This document shows, in pieces, positions 1-7,975 of a stretch of DNA of 38,721 bases; positions within the stretch are counted from its first letter, which is position 1, and every line of letters begins with the position of its first letter. The DNA is from Clostridia bacterium. GTDB taxonomy: Bacteria; Bacillota; Clostridia; Oscillospirales; CAG-272. The position numbers and the translations under genes are program-made. The DNA lies in the NCBI GenBank assembly GCA_017451545.1, contig JAFTOB010000080.1:1-38721 (forward strand), given 5' to 3'. The notes beneath the pieces were generated by a model. That model made no database searches. It saw nothing but the letters and a program-made list of their open reading frames with translations, and was not told the DNA's origin.

Positions 1-2
1 AC

Positions 3-1562
3 TACATATTCGAGCTGAACAACAAGAGCAAGGAATACGAGATATATTGCAAGCTGATGCAGTACGTTTCAGGCTACAATATGCTCAGCGAGGAGAAAAA
101 AGCACAGAATATATTGGTGCTCAGCGGAACCACCTTCGTTATTCCCGACGGACTTGCACCTTTCGTTGAGGTCATCGACGTGCCGTACCCCGATGAAGAG
201 GACATTGCCATGGATCTCAAAAAGAGCGGTATTATAGGAGAAAAAACCGCCGATTCGGTAAGGAGCTTCTGGCGAGCCGAGGCCGTCAGTATGAAGGGCT
301 TCACGAATCTGCAGATCAACGATATTCTGAAGACCGTGCTTGCGTATTATCCCGATATGGCAACCATGCAGGAGAGCTCGTTCTTACGACAGGAGAAGGA
401 GATCTCAAGGTTCGTCGGTAACGTTATCAACGAACAAAAGCTCCAGATGGTAAAGAAAAACGGAGTTTTGCAGTTTATCGACTATCCGTCAACCGTTCAC
501 GCCTCGGGATGCGGCAAGCTTGAGACCTTCATCGAAAAGAGAAGGGATATATTCTTAAATCCCAAAAAGTTTCCGGGTGTTGTCCCGCCCAAAGGCATAC
601 TGTTTGCGGGTGTTCCCGGAACGGGTAAATCTCTGATGGCTAAAAAGATAGCCTCGCTGTTTGGCGTGCCCCTCCTTAAAATGGATATGGGAAGCCTTAT
701 GGGTAAGTATATGGGTGAGTCCGAAAGCAAGCTGCGCCGAGCTCTTAAAATGGCCGAATCCGTGGCCCCCTGCGTGCTTTTCATCGATGAGTTCGAAAAA
801 GCCTTTTCCACGGGTGAGGACAGCCACGAGACCTCCAAGCGAATGTTCGGATATATGCTGGGCTGGATGCAGGATTGCAAAAAATCCGTATTTATATATG
901 CGACCGCGAACCATATAAACAGAATAGACGGCGCATTCCTGCGTTCGGGGCGTTTTGACAGCAAATTCTTTGCCTTTATGCCAAACCGCGACCAGTGCGT
1001 GGATATCTTCCTGAGCTGTCTTGAGAAGAGAGCCTCGGATATGAAAAAAGAAGGCGCCGAGATGTTCGATGGCATATCAAATCTGAACCGATTTGCAGGC
1101 AGGATCGAGAATGCGCTCGACAAGGCGGCGCGTGACGGACGCTTCCTCAACGGCGCTGATATTGACAGCTGGATCAGCATCTGCATCACGGCGCTATATA
1201 ACAGTGGGAAATTCCCGCCTTACAGTGCGGACGATTTCTTCGGAGCGCTCGAGGCCGAGCTCAAGGGGCTTAATCCTTACGGAAAGACCAACGTCAAGGA
1301 GCTGGCCGGCTATTGGCTGCTCAACAAATTTAATTCCTATGAGTCGAGCGACAGTCCGCTGTTCCCGTACGAGGACTTTGACCTTGACAGAAAGAAGATG
1401 AATCCTTCAAAGGATAAAAGGGAAGAGGAATCCTATTTTGTCAAGCGTGATCGCGGCAGCTTCCTCTCGGATTACGATTACGGTCTCTACCGCACCATAG
1501 TCGACGCGGTCGATAAGATCCCTTATATGGAAATAAGACAGCAGTATATGAGTACCTATTGA
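3..1562 (+). CDS. Ycf46-like AAA+ ATPase (5'-partial)
   Basis: The reading frame is open to the left edge of the window, and its translation continues upstream of the first ATG (base 57) as good protein (YIFELNNKSKEYEIYCKL). The true start therefore lies outside. An N-terminal part with the pattern 'VIPDGLAPFVEVIDVPYPDEEDI' split around residues 27-50 (counted from base 57) resembles Ycf46-family proteins. It is followed by one AAA+ module: Walker A GVPGTGKS (bases 609-632), Walker B LFIDEFEK (DE at 786-791) and an arginine-finger region FLRSGRFD. Known from the family: AAA+ rings couple ATP hydrolysis to protein remodelling; Ycf46 itself is poorly understood. Inferred: the ATP-driven remodeller of the gene block that follows. 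A 102-base spacer with its own promoter separates it from the next gene. AAA+ is certain; the Ycf46 label is a family resemblance only. Confidence 0.88.
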   Translation, partial: YIFELNNKSKEYEIYCKLMQYVSGYNMLSEEKKAQNILVLSGTTFVIPDGLAPFVEVIDVPYPDEEDIAMDLKKSGIIGEKTADSVRSFWRAEAVSMKGFTNLQINDILKTVLAYYPDMATMQESSFLRQEKEISRFVGNVINEQKLQMVKKNGVLQFIDYPSTVHASGCGKLETFIEKRRDIFLNPKKFPGVVPPKGILFAGVPGTGKSLMAKKIASLFGVPLLKMDMGSLMGKYMGESESKLRRALKMAESVAPCVLFIDEFEKAFSTGEDSHETSKRMFGYMLGWMQDCKKSVFIYATANHINRIDGAFLRSGRFDSKFFAFMPNRDQCVDIFLSCLEKRASDMKKEGAEMFDGISNLNRFAGRIENALDKAARDGRFLNGADIDSWISICITALYNSGKFPPYSADDFFGALEAELKGLNPYGKTNVKELAGYWLLNKFNSYESSDSPLFPYEDFDLDRKKMNPSKDKREEESYFVKRDRGSFLSDYDYGLYRTIVDAVDKIPYMEIRQQYMSTY

Positions 1563-1571
1563 TCTTTCTCT

Positions 1572-1615
1572 GTCATACGCACGTGTGACATATGATCCGC
1601 GAAATATGATAAAAT
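1572..1615 (+). promoter_or_regulatory. Promoter with 18-bp palindromic operator (copy 1)
   Basis: The palindrome GTCATACgcacGTGTGAC (1572-1589; one arm mismatch) is followed after 20 bases by an extended -10, TGaTAAAAT (hexamer 1610-1615). No good -35 is present, and the palindrome covers that position. Predicted +1 is near 1622, so the palindrome centre is at about -41.5, the position of a class II activator. The same arrangement recurs at 2817 and 11473. Confidence 0.7.
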
Positions 1616-1664
1616 ATATCTGCCCGAGCTCATGTGGGCAAAATGACGAAAGGAAGCATTCATT

Positions 1665-2120
1665 ATGAAAGCAAGAAAAGTAATTTCCAAGAAAGCACTC
1701 AAGGCCAAGCTTGCGGAGCTTGGATACAACAAGGCCGAGATCAAAAGCACCGTCAAGCAGATCTGCAAATTTGATAAGGATCTGAAGTTCGCCGTTTATT
1801 ATTGGCTTTATGAGGATATCGTTCCCGGTGATTCCGATCCCGCGCTTATTATTGAGGACAAGTACACCGTCGAGTCTTTGTGCAGCGATTTCGGTATGTC
1901 GGTTCCCGGTGCTCTTTGCCTCGTTCAGCTTTACAGAGACGACAAGCCCGCCGCCCTTGATTCCATCAGCCGTTTGGGCGCCAGAGCCCCTATCGATATC
2001 TCCGACGAGGAGCTTGAAAAGCTTTACAAAATGCACGGCCTTTCCGATGACGAAAAGGAAGAGCCCGACGACGGTGACATATCCGTGAACGGTGAAAATT
2101 CGGAGGAGGGGAACAAATGA
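1665..2120 (+). CDS. Small hypothetical protein, acidic C-terminus
   Basis: A 151-residue protein I do not recognise. The first ~35 residues are basic and helical (MKARKVISKKALKAKLAELG); the middle is mixed; the last 25 are strongly acidic (DDEKEEPDDGD) and probably disordered. There is no signal peptide, membrane segment or cysteine cluster. The start is supported by AGGAAG 10-15 bases upstream. A short hairpin TGCCC...GGGCA lies in the predicted leader. The stop overlaps the next start (ATGA), so it is translationally coupled to the HExxH protein and may be its partner or regulator (inference). Transcription most likely begins at the palindrome promoter just upstream. Confidence 0.75.
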   Translation: MKARKVISKKALKAKLAELGYNKAEIKSTVKQICKFDKDLKFAVYYWLYEDIVPGDSDPALIIEDKYTVESLCSDFGMSVPGALCLVQLYRDDKPAALDSISRLGARAPIDISDEELEKLYKMHGLSDDEKEEPDDGDISVNGENSEEGNK

Positions 2121-2812
2121 GCATTGTGAGCTCCGTTATCAGCGGCATAAGAAACGTTACGTCAAGGATAATAGATATCATTAAGAGATTCGTTGAAAAT
2201 ATCAGAAACAGGACCGAGTATCCGCCTGCTGTCATTGAGCAGATGGCCCATCAGTACGATACAAAGCCCGAGGTCCCCGCAAACACTGAAAAAGCGCTTG
2301 AGGTTAACGATAGGGTCGTTGAACTTATGAACGACGTATTTCACGGCAAGCATCCCGGCGAATATCTTAATGCCATTGAGGATTTTGAGCAGCGCGAAAA
2401 GGTTTTTCGTGAATTTGCAACCAGACTTCTGGAGCTCTACGGTCTCACTGACGTCAAGGTCGCCTTTGAGCATCTCGATAAGTCTTACGCAGGTTGCTAC
2501 AGCTTTGATCGCAAGACCCTCAGCGTCAACGTTTCGTATCTGACTTTGAACAATCCCGTTCTCCTGCTTGATGCGGTGGATACAGTCCTGCACGAATCGA
2601 GACACGCCCTTCAGCACGCGGCGATGTACGGTCACAATCCCCTTGGATTTGATGAGGAGACTATCAAGTCCTGGATCAAGAATATGAAAAATTACATTCG
2701 CCTTGAGAACGATCCTAAAGGCTACAGAGAGCAACCTGTTGAAAAGGATGCTTTCGATTCTTCCGTGTATACGATCCATTGCTATCTTCACGAAAACAAA
2801 GCCGAAGAGTAA
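2117..2812 (+). CDS. HExxH putative zinc metalloprotease
   Basis: A 231-residue protein with the zinc-binding signature LHESRHALQH (His159, Glu160, His163). The later motif YREQPVEKDAF (Glu209) could supply a third, glutamate ligand as in gluzincins. That ligand is inferred, not shown. The N-terminus (about residues 1-30) is a basic amphipathic helix rather than a signal peptide or full membrane span, so the protein is probably cytoplasmic or peripherally membrane-bound. It starts in a 4-base ATGA overlap with the small acidic protein. It is followed by the second palindrome promoter. I cannot place it in a named peptidase family. The HExxH could be structural, but the hydrophobic residues just before it and the following Glu motif favour a real zincin fold. 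Confidence 0.7.
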   Translation: MSIVSSVISGIRNVTSRIIDIIKRFVENIRNRTEYPPAVIEQMAHQYDTKPEVPANTEKALEVNDRVVELMNDVFHGKHPGEYLNAIEDFEQREKVFREFATRLLELYGLTDVKVAFEHLDKSYAGCYSFDRKTLSVNVSYLTLNNPVLLLDAVDTVLHESRHALQHAAMYGHNPLGFDEETIKSWIKNMKNYIRLENDPKGYREQPVEKDAFDSSVYTIHCYLHENKAEE

Positions 2813-2816
2813 AATT

Positions 2817-2861
2817 GTCATACTTACATATGACTTTTTTCGGGTGACTGTGTGATATAAT
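2817..2861 (+). promoter_or_regulatory. Promoter with 18-bp palindromic operator (copy 2)
   Basis: The palindrome GTCATACttacATATGAC (2817-2834) is followed after 21 bases by an extended -10, TGaTATAAT (hexamer 2856-2861). Predicted +1 is near 2868, putting the palindrome centre at about -42.5. Because +1 falls after base 2866, the GTG there cannot be the start of the next gene. Left arm and -10 spacing match copies 1 and 3. Confidence 0.75.
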
Positions 2862-2904
2862 CTGAGTGTCAAATCAAACAGGCACTGCCGGAGAGGATAT
2901 CACG

Positions 2905-4506
2905 ATGCAAAAAAAGAACTTGGAGATCAGAGCGTATATGTGTGGCGATGAAAATTCCGATGAGCTCATCGGTCAAAGGATAATCGACCGAGCTCACGAG
3001 TTTGGAGTCGCAGCGACGCTGAGTAAGCCCGAGCGGCTCACGTCAACCTTTACCGCCGATGCTCTGCGAACGGTTACCGAAAGCCTTCGCCGCGAGATCC
3101 CGATACCCAAGGTCAGATACGTGCTTATAAATGCCGCAGAAAGTCAAAAAAAGATTTTCTGCAGATCCGCTATCTTTCAGATACAAGAGAGAAAGCACGG
3201 ATGGTCCGTCAAGCACGTAGACGGTAATTGCAGCAACGAAATTCTTGAACGCCGGATAGATGAGCTGTTTGAAATCAAAACGAGCACAGAAAGGATAAAC
3301 GTCATGAAGAAGAACGAAGCCAAGGAGATCTACACCACCCTGAAAAATACCGAAAGCAAGGAGCTTTCCCTGAGAGAAAATATGATCAATTACTGTGTAA
3401 ACGTTGAGCACTACAGTGCCGAGGACGCAGCAAAGACCGTGGACGGTATTATAAAGGGAACCTCCGAGTTTATGAACGCCTTTGAGGGAATAAAGAACCT
3501 CCCCAAGGACGAGGCGATCCTAAGCATTAAGGACCGCCTGGCCGATAGGATCAAAGATCTTTCGGAAGAGGACGCCAACAAGATCCTCGAAAATATTTTC
3601 GTCGAGCTCAAGGCCCTCAGCTGTGATCGGCTCGAAATGATCGCGTCGGTTGCCAATGACGAAAATCTGAAAGCGGAGATCAAGCGCATCCGCGAGGAGT
3701 GCAAGGTCACTCTGCAGGACAAGAGCATGGACGAAAAGCTCACGCTTATCGTCGAGGCCGCCGCAAACTGCGGCTCCATGTCGGCACTGATCGCACTTAT
3801 GCAGGACAAGAAGAGCTTCTCGGGTGCCGAGACGATGGATGACGCAGTATCCAACGCCACTCTCGACAGCACCGAAAACGAGTACGTATCCGAAGAGTAC
3901 GAATCCTTCCATAACAGAAGCTACGCCGCTCTCGGCGAGTATATTTCGGCACAGCACGGCAACAACAGAAAGTTCACCGCAGAGGCCTCTCCGTATGACG
4001 TCGGCGTGTACACAGCTATGACCGTCGAGCAGACCAGAATCCGCAACGCGGCCGCTCACGGAATGATAACTCTCGACAACGCACTCAAGCTTTTGGGGGC
4101 TGTTGCCGTGGTCGGAATAGCCATCGGATTTTCTATGATAGTAATGGGCTCGGCCGCAATAACCGTTCCGGCTTTGATGGCAATGGGAGCCACGCCCCTT
4201 GTATTTGCCGTTAACGCGCTCCAAATCGCGCTGTTCGGATATCTGGTGATCCAGATGTTCAAGCACAACAAGAAGCTGGGCGAATACCTCGCCGCCCCCG
4301 CTATCTGGGTCAAGAACCTTCTTGTGACCCTTTTCCGCAAGTTCTGCCATCTGTTCGGCATAAAGACAAAGGCCGAGGAAACCACCGTAGGGGTTGAGGA
4401 CGATGCCGTAGAGGTTGAGGAAGCAACCGAGGAAGAGGTAAACACTTCCTCCGAAACCAACAGCGAGACCGTTACTGCCGCAGAAGAGGTATGTGATCCC
4501 GCTTAA
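2905..4506 (+). CDS. Membrane-anchored protein, N-domain plus module shared with next gene
   Basis: A 533-residue protein of unknown function. I start it at ATG 2905, which has GGAGAGG 8 bases upstream. A longer frame from GTG 2866 would begin before the predicted +1. Residues 1-133 form a separate globular domain I do not recognise. From Met134 the protein is a paralogue of the next gene: compare LRENMINYCVNVE with GRENMIRYCVDVE, and SPYDVGVY with SPYEAGIS. Two or three hydrophobic segments lie around residues 389-452, then a basic stretch and a Glu-rich tail. Topology is therefore a large soluble N-part, a membrane hairpin and an acidic tail, probably both sides cytoplasmic (inference). A second ribosome site lies in frame before Met134, so a short form equal to the paralogous module may also be made. 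Confidence 0.8.
   Translation: MQKKNLEIRAYMCGDENSDELIGQRIIDRAHEFGVAATLSKPERLTSTFTADALRTVTESLRREIPIPKVRYVLINAAESQKKIFCRSAIFQIQERKHGWSVKHVDGNCSNEILERRIDELFEIKTSTERINVMKKNEAKEIYTTLKNTESKELSLRENMINYCVNVEHYSAEDAAKTVDGIIKGTSEFMNAFEGIKNLPKDEAILSIKDRLADRIKDLSEEDANKILENIFVELKALSCDRLEMIASVANDENLKAEIKRIREECKVTLQDKSMDEKLTLIVEAAANCGSMSALIALMQDKKSFSGAETMDDAVSNATLDSTENEYVSEEYESFHNRSYAALGEYISAQHGNNRKFTAEASPYDVGVYTAMTVEQTRIRNAAAHGMITLDNALKLLGAVAVVGIAIGFSMIVMGSAAITVPALMAMGATPLVFAVNALQIALFGYLVIQMFKHNKKLGEYLAAPAIWVKNLLVTLFRKFCHLFGIKTKAEETTVGVEDDAVEVEEATEEEVNTSSETNSETVTAAEEVCDPA
3288..3306 (+). promoter_or_regulatory. Internal ribosome site and in-frame ATG
   Basis: AGAAAGGA (3288-3295) stands 8 bases before ATG 3304, in frame inside the preceding membrane protein. 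This is exactly where similarity to the neighbouring paralogue begins. It could start a short isoform, or mark an old fusion of two genes. Confidence 0.45.
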
Positions 4507-4531
4507 ATATCAGTAAAGGAAGATCAAAATT

Positions 4532-5569
4532 ATGGAAAGCAACGTAATATATAACGATATTAAAAAGCACGAAGACAGGCTTTTGTCCGGCCGCGAAAAT
4601 ATGATACGGTACTGCGTTGACGTGGAGAAAATGTCGCTTGAAGAGGCAACCGAGGCGGTGACCGATATTATAAAAGCTGTCACCAAATTTAAAGCAACCT
4701 ATGACCGTATAAGCGAAATACCCGAGAAGGACCGAGCCGAAGAGCTTAAAAAATTGCTGTACGAATCAGTCGGCGGTTCCGAGGAGGCTCTTGAACAGAT
4801 ATATGAGTCTATCGTGCTGCTGGGCTGCGACTGTCTTGATCAGATCTCGGATAAGCTCGAAGAGGAAACCGTGGAAAAGGTTGCGAAGCTTCGCGTCGAA
4901 GGACTTGACAGCTTCCGCCTCAGGACCCGGGAAGATAAGTTGGAGCTCACCGTTGCCGCCATTGAGGGTGTATCCGATCTCGTCGCCGTTTCCATAGTGG
5001 CTGACGGAGAGGAAAGCACACTCTCCGGCAATCTTCAGTACGAAGCACTTGCCGGATATCTTTCATCCAAAAAGGAAGCAAACGGCAATGAAGAAAAAGA
5101 GCTTTCGCCCTACGAGGCAGGTATTTCGGTCTGCGTGAAAGGTGAATTAGCCGCCGTAGCCAAAGAGGCAAGCAGCAAAGCCAAAAAAATTTCGATCATA
5201 TCGAGCATCATTGCGGGTGCCGCGATAGTGGCTGCGGTGGTCGGCATAGCAGTTCTTGCAAATATGCTTATTGCCAACCTGGGGCTGGGAGCATTTTTGA
5301 CCAAGCACCGCCGTTTCATTCAGATCGGACTTATGTCAGCCGTTGCGGGCGGAGCACTGTCTCTTGGGATCTTTTCCGCACCGTGGAGCTTCCTGAAGAG
5401 AATTATTGCCAAGCTGCTGTGCAAGCTGACGGGAACGCCTTATGAAGAGGTTGAAGCTTTCGGGGATTCCGGAAAGGATGAATCGGAACAGCTCACCGTG
5501 GGAGAGCAGGAACCCGTGGAGACACAAAGCGCAGAAGTCGAGGCAGAGACTCCTTTGACCAATGCGTAA
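4532..5569 (+). CDS. Membrane-anchored paralogue of preceding protein
   Basis: A 345-residue protein homologous to residues ~134-533 of the upstream gene, without its N-terminal domain. Shared features are the N-terminal helical motif GRENMIRYCVDVEKMSLEEA, a mid-protein helical region with repeated acidic-amphipathic helices, the SPYEAG motif, two hydrophobic segments (about residues 218-257 and 260-288) and an acidic Glu-rich tail. A ribosome site AAAGGAAG precedes the ATG. It lies 25 bases after its paralogue, so they are co-transcribed and probably arose by tandem duplication. The two may form a hetero-oligomer in the membrane (inference). No named family is recognised and there are no catalytic motifs, so a scaffold or membrane-anchor role is more likely than an enzyme. 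Confidence 0.8.
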   Translation: MESNVIYNDIKKHEDRLLSGRENMIRYCVDVEKMSLEEATEAVTDIIKAVTKFKATYDRISEIPEKDRAEELKKLLYESVGGSEEALEQIYESIVLLGCDCLDQISDKLEEETVEKVAKLRVEGLDSFRLRTREDKLELTVAAIEGVSDLVAVSIVADGEESTLSGNLQYEALAGYLSSKKEANGNEEKELSPYEAGISVCVKGELAAVAKEASSKAKKISIISSIIAGAAIVAAVVGIAVLANMLIANLGLGAFLTKHRRFIQIGLMSAVAGGALSLGIFSAPWSFLKRIIAKLLCKLTGTPYEEVEAFGDSGKDESEQLTVGEQEPVETQSAEVEAETPLTNA

Positions 5570-5592
5570 CCTGTAAACAAAATACAAACAGT

Positions 5593-5631
5593 CTTGAAAG
5601 GCAAGCTCGCTTGCCTTTCAAGATAAATTTT
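5593..5631 (+). terminator. Strong hairpin between operon genes (attenuator-like)
   Basis: Perfect 13-bp arms CTTGAAAGGCAAG (5593-5605) and CTTGCCTTTCAAG (5610-5622) with a CTCG loop. Six bases further comes only a short T-run (ATTTTT), so termination may be partial. I see no new promoter before the next gene, which suggests graded expression or RNA processing rather than a full stop. Confidence 0.5.
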
Positions 5632-5650
5632 TAATAATGAGGCACAAAAA

Positions 5651-6895
5651 ATGGTTATCTGCAACGAAAATATACGTAATATTCCTTCCTTGAAATTTCT
5701 CGTGGAGGAGAACGGCGCTAAGGCCGTCCTACACGACGTATGGCGTGCGCCTTATGCTTTTTTGAAGCTCATAAAGCCCCTTATGGAAGATTTTATTGAC
5801 GAATACGGGGATTCGGATATTCCCGTAGGCTTCTCCGAACTCGAAAACAGATGGGATGACGGTGATCTTGAGGAATATATCAACGATAATGCCGATATAT
5901 TGATATCCATAGCGCTGAAATTTGATTGCAGTTTAGCCGCAGAATGTGACAAGCTTCGTAAGGTCTGCTTTGATCGGGATGTATGTGTGTGCCTCTTGAT
6001 AGATCTGCTTTGCCGACCCATCGGTCTCTTCCTCAAGGCCGATGACCTGCTTGATATTCTTCCTCATAAGGAAATTGAGACAATTGAGCCCGAAGCCGAA
6101 GCAGAGGCCGCAACTGCCGAGAAAGTCAGCTCCGACCCTGACGGCTTTGACGTTTCGGAAGACGAAGTAAGATATAACGGCAAGGTCATCAGACACCGTC
6201 GCACCCTCGCGGCAGGGAAGAATTGCGTGGCCTACGTTGACGGTGACAAGGTTTCGGTCTTGCGCGGTAAGTATGTTGATGAAATCAATTGCACCAATGT
6301 GGGTGAAATCGCGCTTTACGGCGACGGCGACGTGCTTTGCGCTCGGATGCCGTATCGGGAAGGCGAAAACAATCTTTGCTCCTTCACAGACGACGATATT
6401 GAGGACGGAGACGCCGTGGCTATTTCCGCGTGCGGATATCAGTATGCCTTCCTCACGCACAGCTTCGACGTTTACAGTAATATTCCTTTCGGCGCACGTG
6501 TGCCGAAGGACGTAACGCTTGTGGATATTTCGGTATCTCACAATCTTGTTTTGGGTGTGACCGATGACGGTCGGGTTTTCTCAAGTGATGACGGAATGCT
6601 GCCGGGATACACAAACGCGGTCAAGGCTGTGGCCTATTGCGGCTCGATTGCGGTGCTGACTTCGGACGGAAACGTTTGCTTCAGCGGTACGGGAAAAACC
6701 GTGTCGGGTATAGGGGCCCATGATATTGCCTTTACCGATAGCGGCCTGGCAATTCTTGAACCCTGCGGAATATCGCTGATAGACAAAAACGGAAGAAGCA
6801 GGATGCTGGTAGAAGGAAAAATTGATGAAATGGCAGCGGCCGGTAGCCGCGTAATTTACAGAAAGTCGGGATCGGTATCAATTATCGACCTTTGA
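5651..6895 (+). CDS. Possible RCC1-like propeller protein with N-terminal helical domain
   Basis: A 414-residue protein. Residues 1-135 are helical and acidic, and a Glu/Ala-rich linker follows at about 140-165. The rest is built of short beta repeats with recurring patterns such as AYVDGDKVSVLRG, LVLGVTDDGRVFSSDDG and IAVLTSDGNVCFSGTG. The pattern 'hydrophobic-x-T-x-DGxV' is typical of RCC1/regulator-of-chromosome-condensation-like propellers, which are protein-interaction platforms; the assignment is by eye only. There is no signal peptide or membrane segment. It sits 82 bases after the paralogue pair with a large hairpin between, and 11 bases before the next gene. Inference: an adaptor or scaffold for the ATPase/chaperone genes around it. 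It could instead be a different beta-propeller such as a WD-like fold. Confidence 0.68.
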   Translation: MVICNENIRNIPSLKFLVEENGAKAVLHDVWRAPYAFLKLIKPLMEDFIDEYGDSDIPVGFSELENRWDDGDLEEYINDNADILISIALKFDCSLAAECDKLRKVCFDRDVCVCLLIDLLCRPIGLFLKADDLLDILPHKEIETIEPEAEAEAATAEKVSSDPDGFDVSEDEVRYNGKVIRHRRTLAAGKNCVAYVDGDKVSVLRGKYVDEINCTNVGEIALYGDGDVLCARMPYREGENNLCSFTDDDIEDGDAVAISACGYQYAFLTHSFDVYSNIPFGARVPKDVTLVDISVSHNLVLGVTDDGRVFSSDDGMLPGYTNAVKAVAYCGSIAVLTSDGNVCFSGTGKTVSGIGAHDIAFTDSGLAILEPCGISLIDKNGRSRMLVEGKIDEMAAAGSRVIYRKSGSVSIIDL

Positions 6896-6906
6896 GGTGA
6901 TTAATT

Positions 6907-7938
6907 ATGATAGAAATCAGAGAAAAGCTGCTTTCCCTCAGATCGGTAAGATCCGAGGTCGAAGGGAAGTCTGATTCCATTGAGGTGCTTTTCGATCCGA
7001 TAAAGGATAGGATCATTGTAAGATTCTGCCTGTACAGTAACGCCAAAAGCGGTGAGGCCGATTATTTCTGGATGCGCCACGTTGAAAACGGGCGCGAAAA
7101 ATGGAAGGTCTGCCGCCCCGAGTATAATCAGGAAAAGGGCTTTCAGACCTCCGCTGAAGGATTGACAAAATACAGAATAGTGCTCAAAAGATCCAAGAGC
7201 AGTGATATAAAGACCTCCAAGGTTATAATAGACGAAACAGTTAACCTGCGAGACAGCGAATATCAAAATGACTTTGAAAGACTTAAATCCGAATACGTGG
7301 CATTGGTCAGAGAATCCAACCTGCTTGCCGTTTCAGACAAGCACAGAAAGCTGTTTTTTAATCTTGAAAAAAATCTTCGCCGTATAATGGGCTTTGCTCA
7401 TTACAGAGAAGTCAACTGCGAAACCGAGCACGATGAGAAAAAGCTCTTGCAAAAGATCATTTTCACAGTAGGCTGTGACATCTTTGCAAGTGTTTACAAC
7501 TCGGGTTTCGATATAAAGACCGGTCGCCTTATGCAGCTTCCGACCGCCGTGGCAGACGAGAATATCGGCCCCGGCGTTCTGTTCGGAAATTTGTACAATG
7601 CCGTAAAGAGCATGGACGAGGAGCTTGAGCACAAGCGCACGTTTAAGAAGTACGAGACCTTCTGGAAAAATATATATCCCGTGCTTGCCGAATACGAGCT
7701 GGATGATGACGACAGAACCCTCGTTCCAAAGCAATGGGAGGACGTTTGCCGCGATATCGGGCTTATAGCGTCCGAATTCGCAAGGCTCGGATATGAGCTG
7801 AAATATTACGAGGACGTCGCCGCCGAGGACGAAGCCGAGGCAAGAAAGTTTATGACGGGCGCTCGCTGGGGATTTCCCGCAATGTATATAGGCGGTGACC
7901 TTGAGATAGGCGGAGAGGGCGGTACTAACGGCAACTGA
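6907..7938 (+). CDS. Hypothetical protein adjoining Hsp70-like gene
   Basis: A 343-residue protein I do not recognise. The first ~115 residues look beta-rich (IEVLFDPIKDRIIVRFCLYS). The remainder is mostly helical with charged stretches. The end (GYELKYYEDVAAEDEAEARK, then RWGFPAMYIGGDLEIGGEGG) has a 'pathway to a small glycine-rich strand' shape reminiscent of proteins encoded beside divergent Hsp70 genes. That likeness is weak. A GrpE-type exchange-factor role for the Hsp70-like neighbour is a guess from position only. There are no membrane segments, signal peptide or cysteine motifs. It begins 11 bases after the preceding stop (ribosome site GAGGTG) and ends 37 bases before the Hsp70-like start, consistent with one transcript. 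Confidence 0.72.
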   Translation: MIEIREKLLSLRSVRSEVEGKSDSIEVLFDPIKDRIIVRFCLYSNAKSGEADYFWMRHVENGREKWKVCRPEYNQEKGFQTSAEGLTKYRIVLKRSKSSDIKTSKVIIDETVNLRDSEYQNDFERLKSEYVALVRESNLLAVSDKHRKLFFNLEKNLRRIMGFAHYREVNCETEHDEKKLLQKIIFTVGCDIFASVYNSGFDIKTGRLMQLPTAVADENIGPGVLFGNLYNAVKSMDEELEHKRTFKKYETFWKNIYPVLAEYELDDDDRTLVPKQWEDVCRDIGLIASEFARLGYELKYYEDVAAEDEAEARKFMTGARWGFPAMYIGGDLEIGGEGGTNGN

Positions 7939-7975
7939 TCCCGCAAATACGAAAAAACAGTAAGGAAGCAGAAAT

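Noticed and set aside
2866..2904. GTG start giving a 546-residue version of the membrane protein
   Set aside because: It lies before the predicted transcription start and has no ribosome site; ATG 2905 has GGAGAGG at 8 bases.
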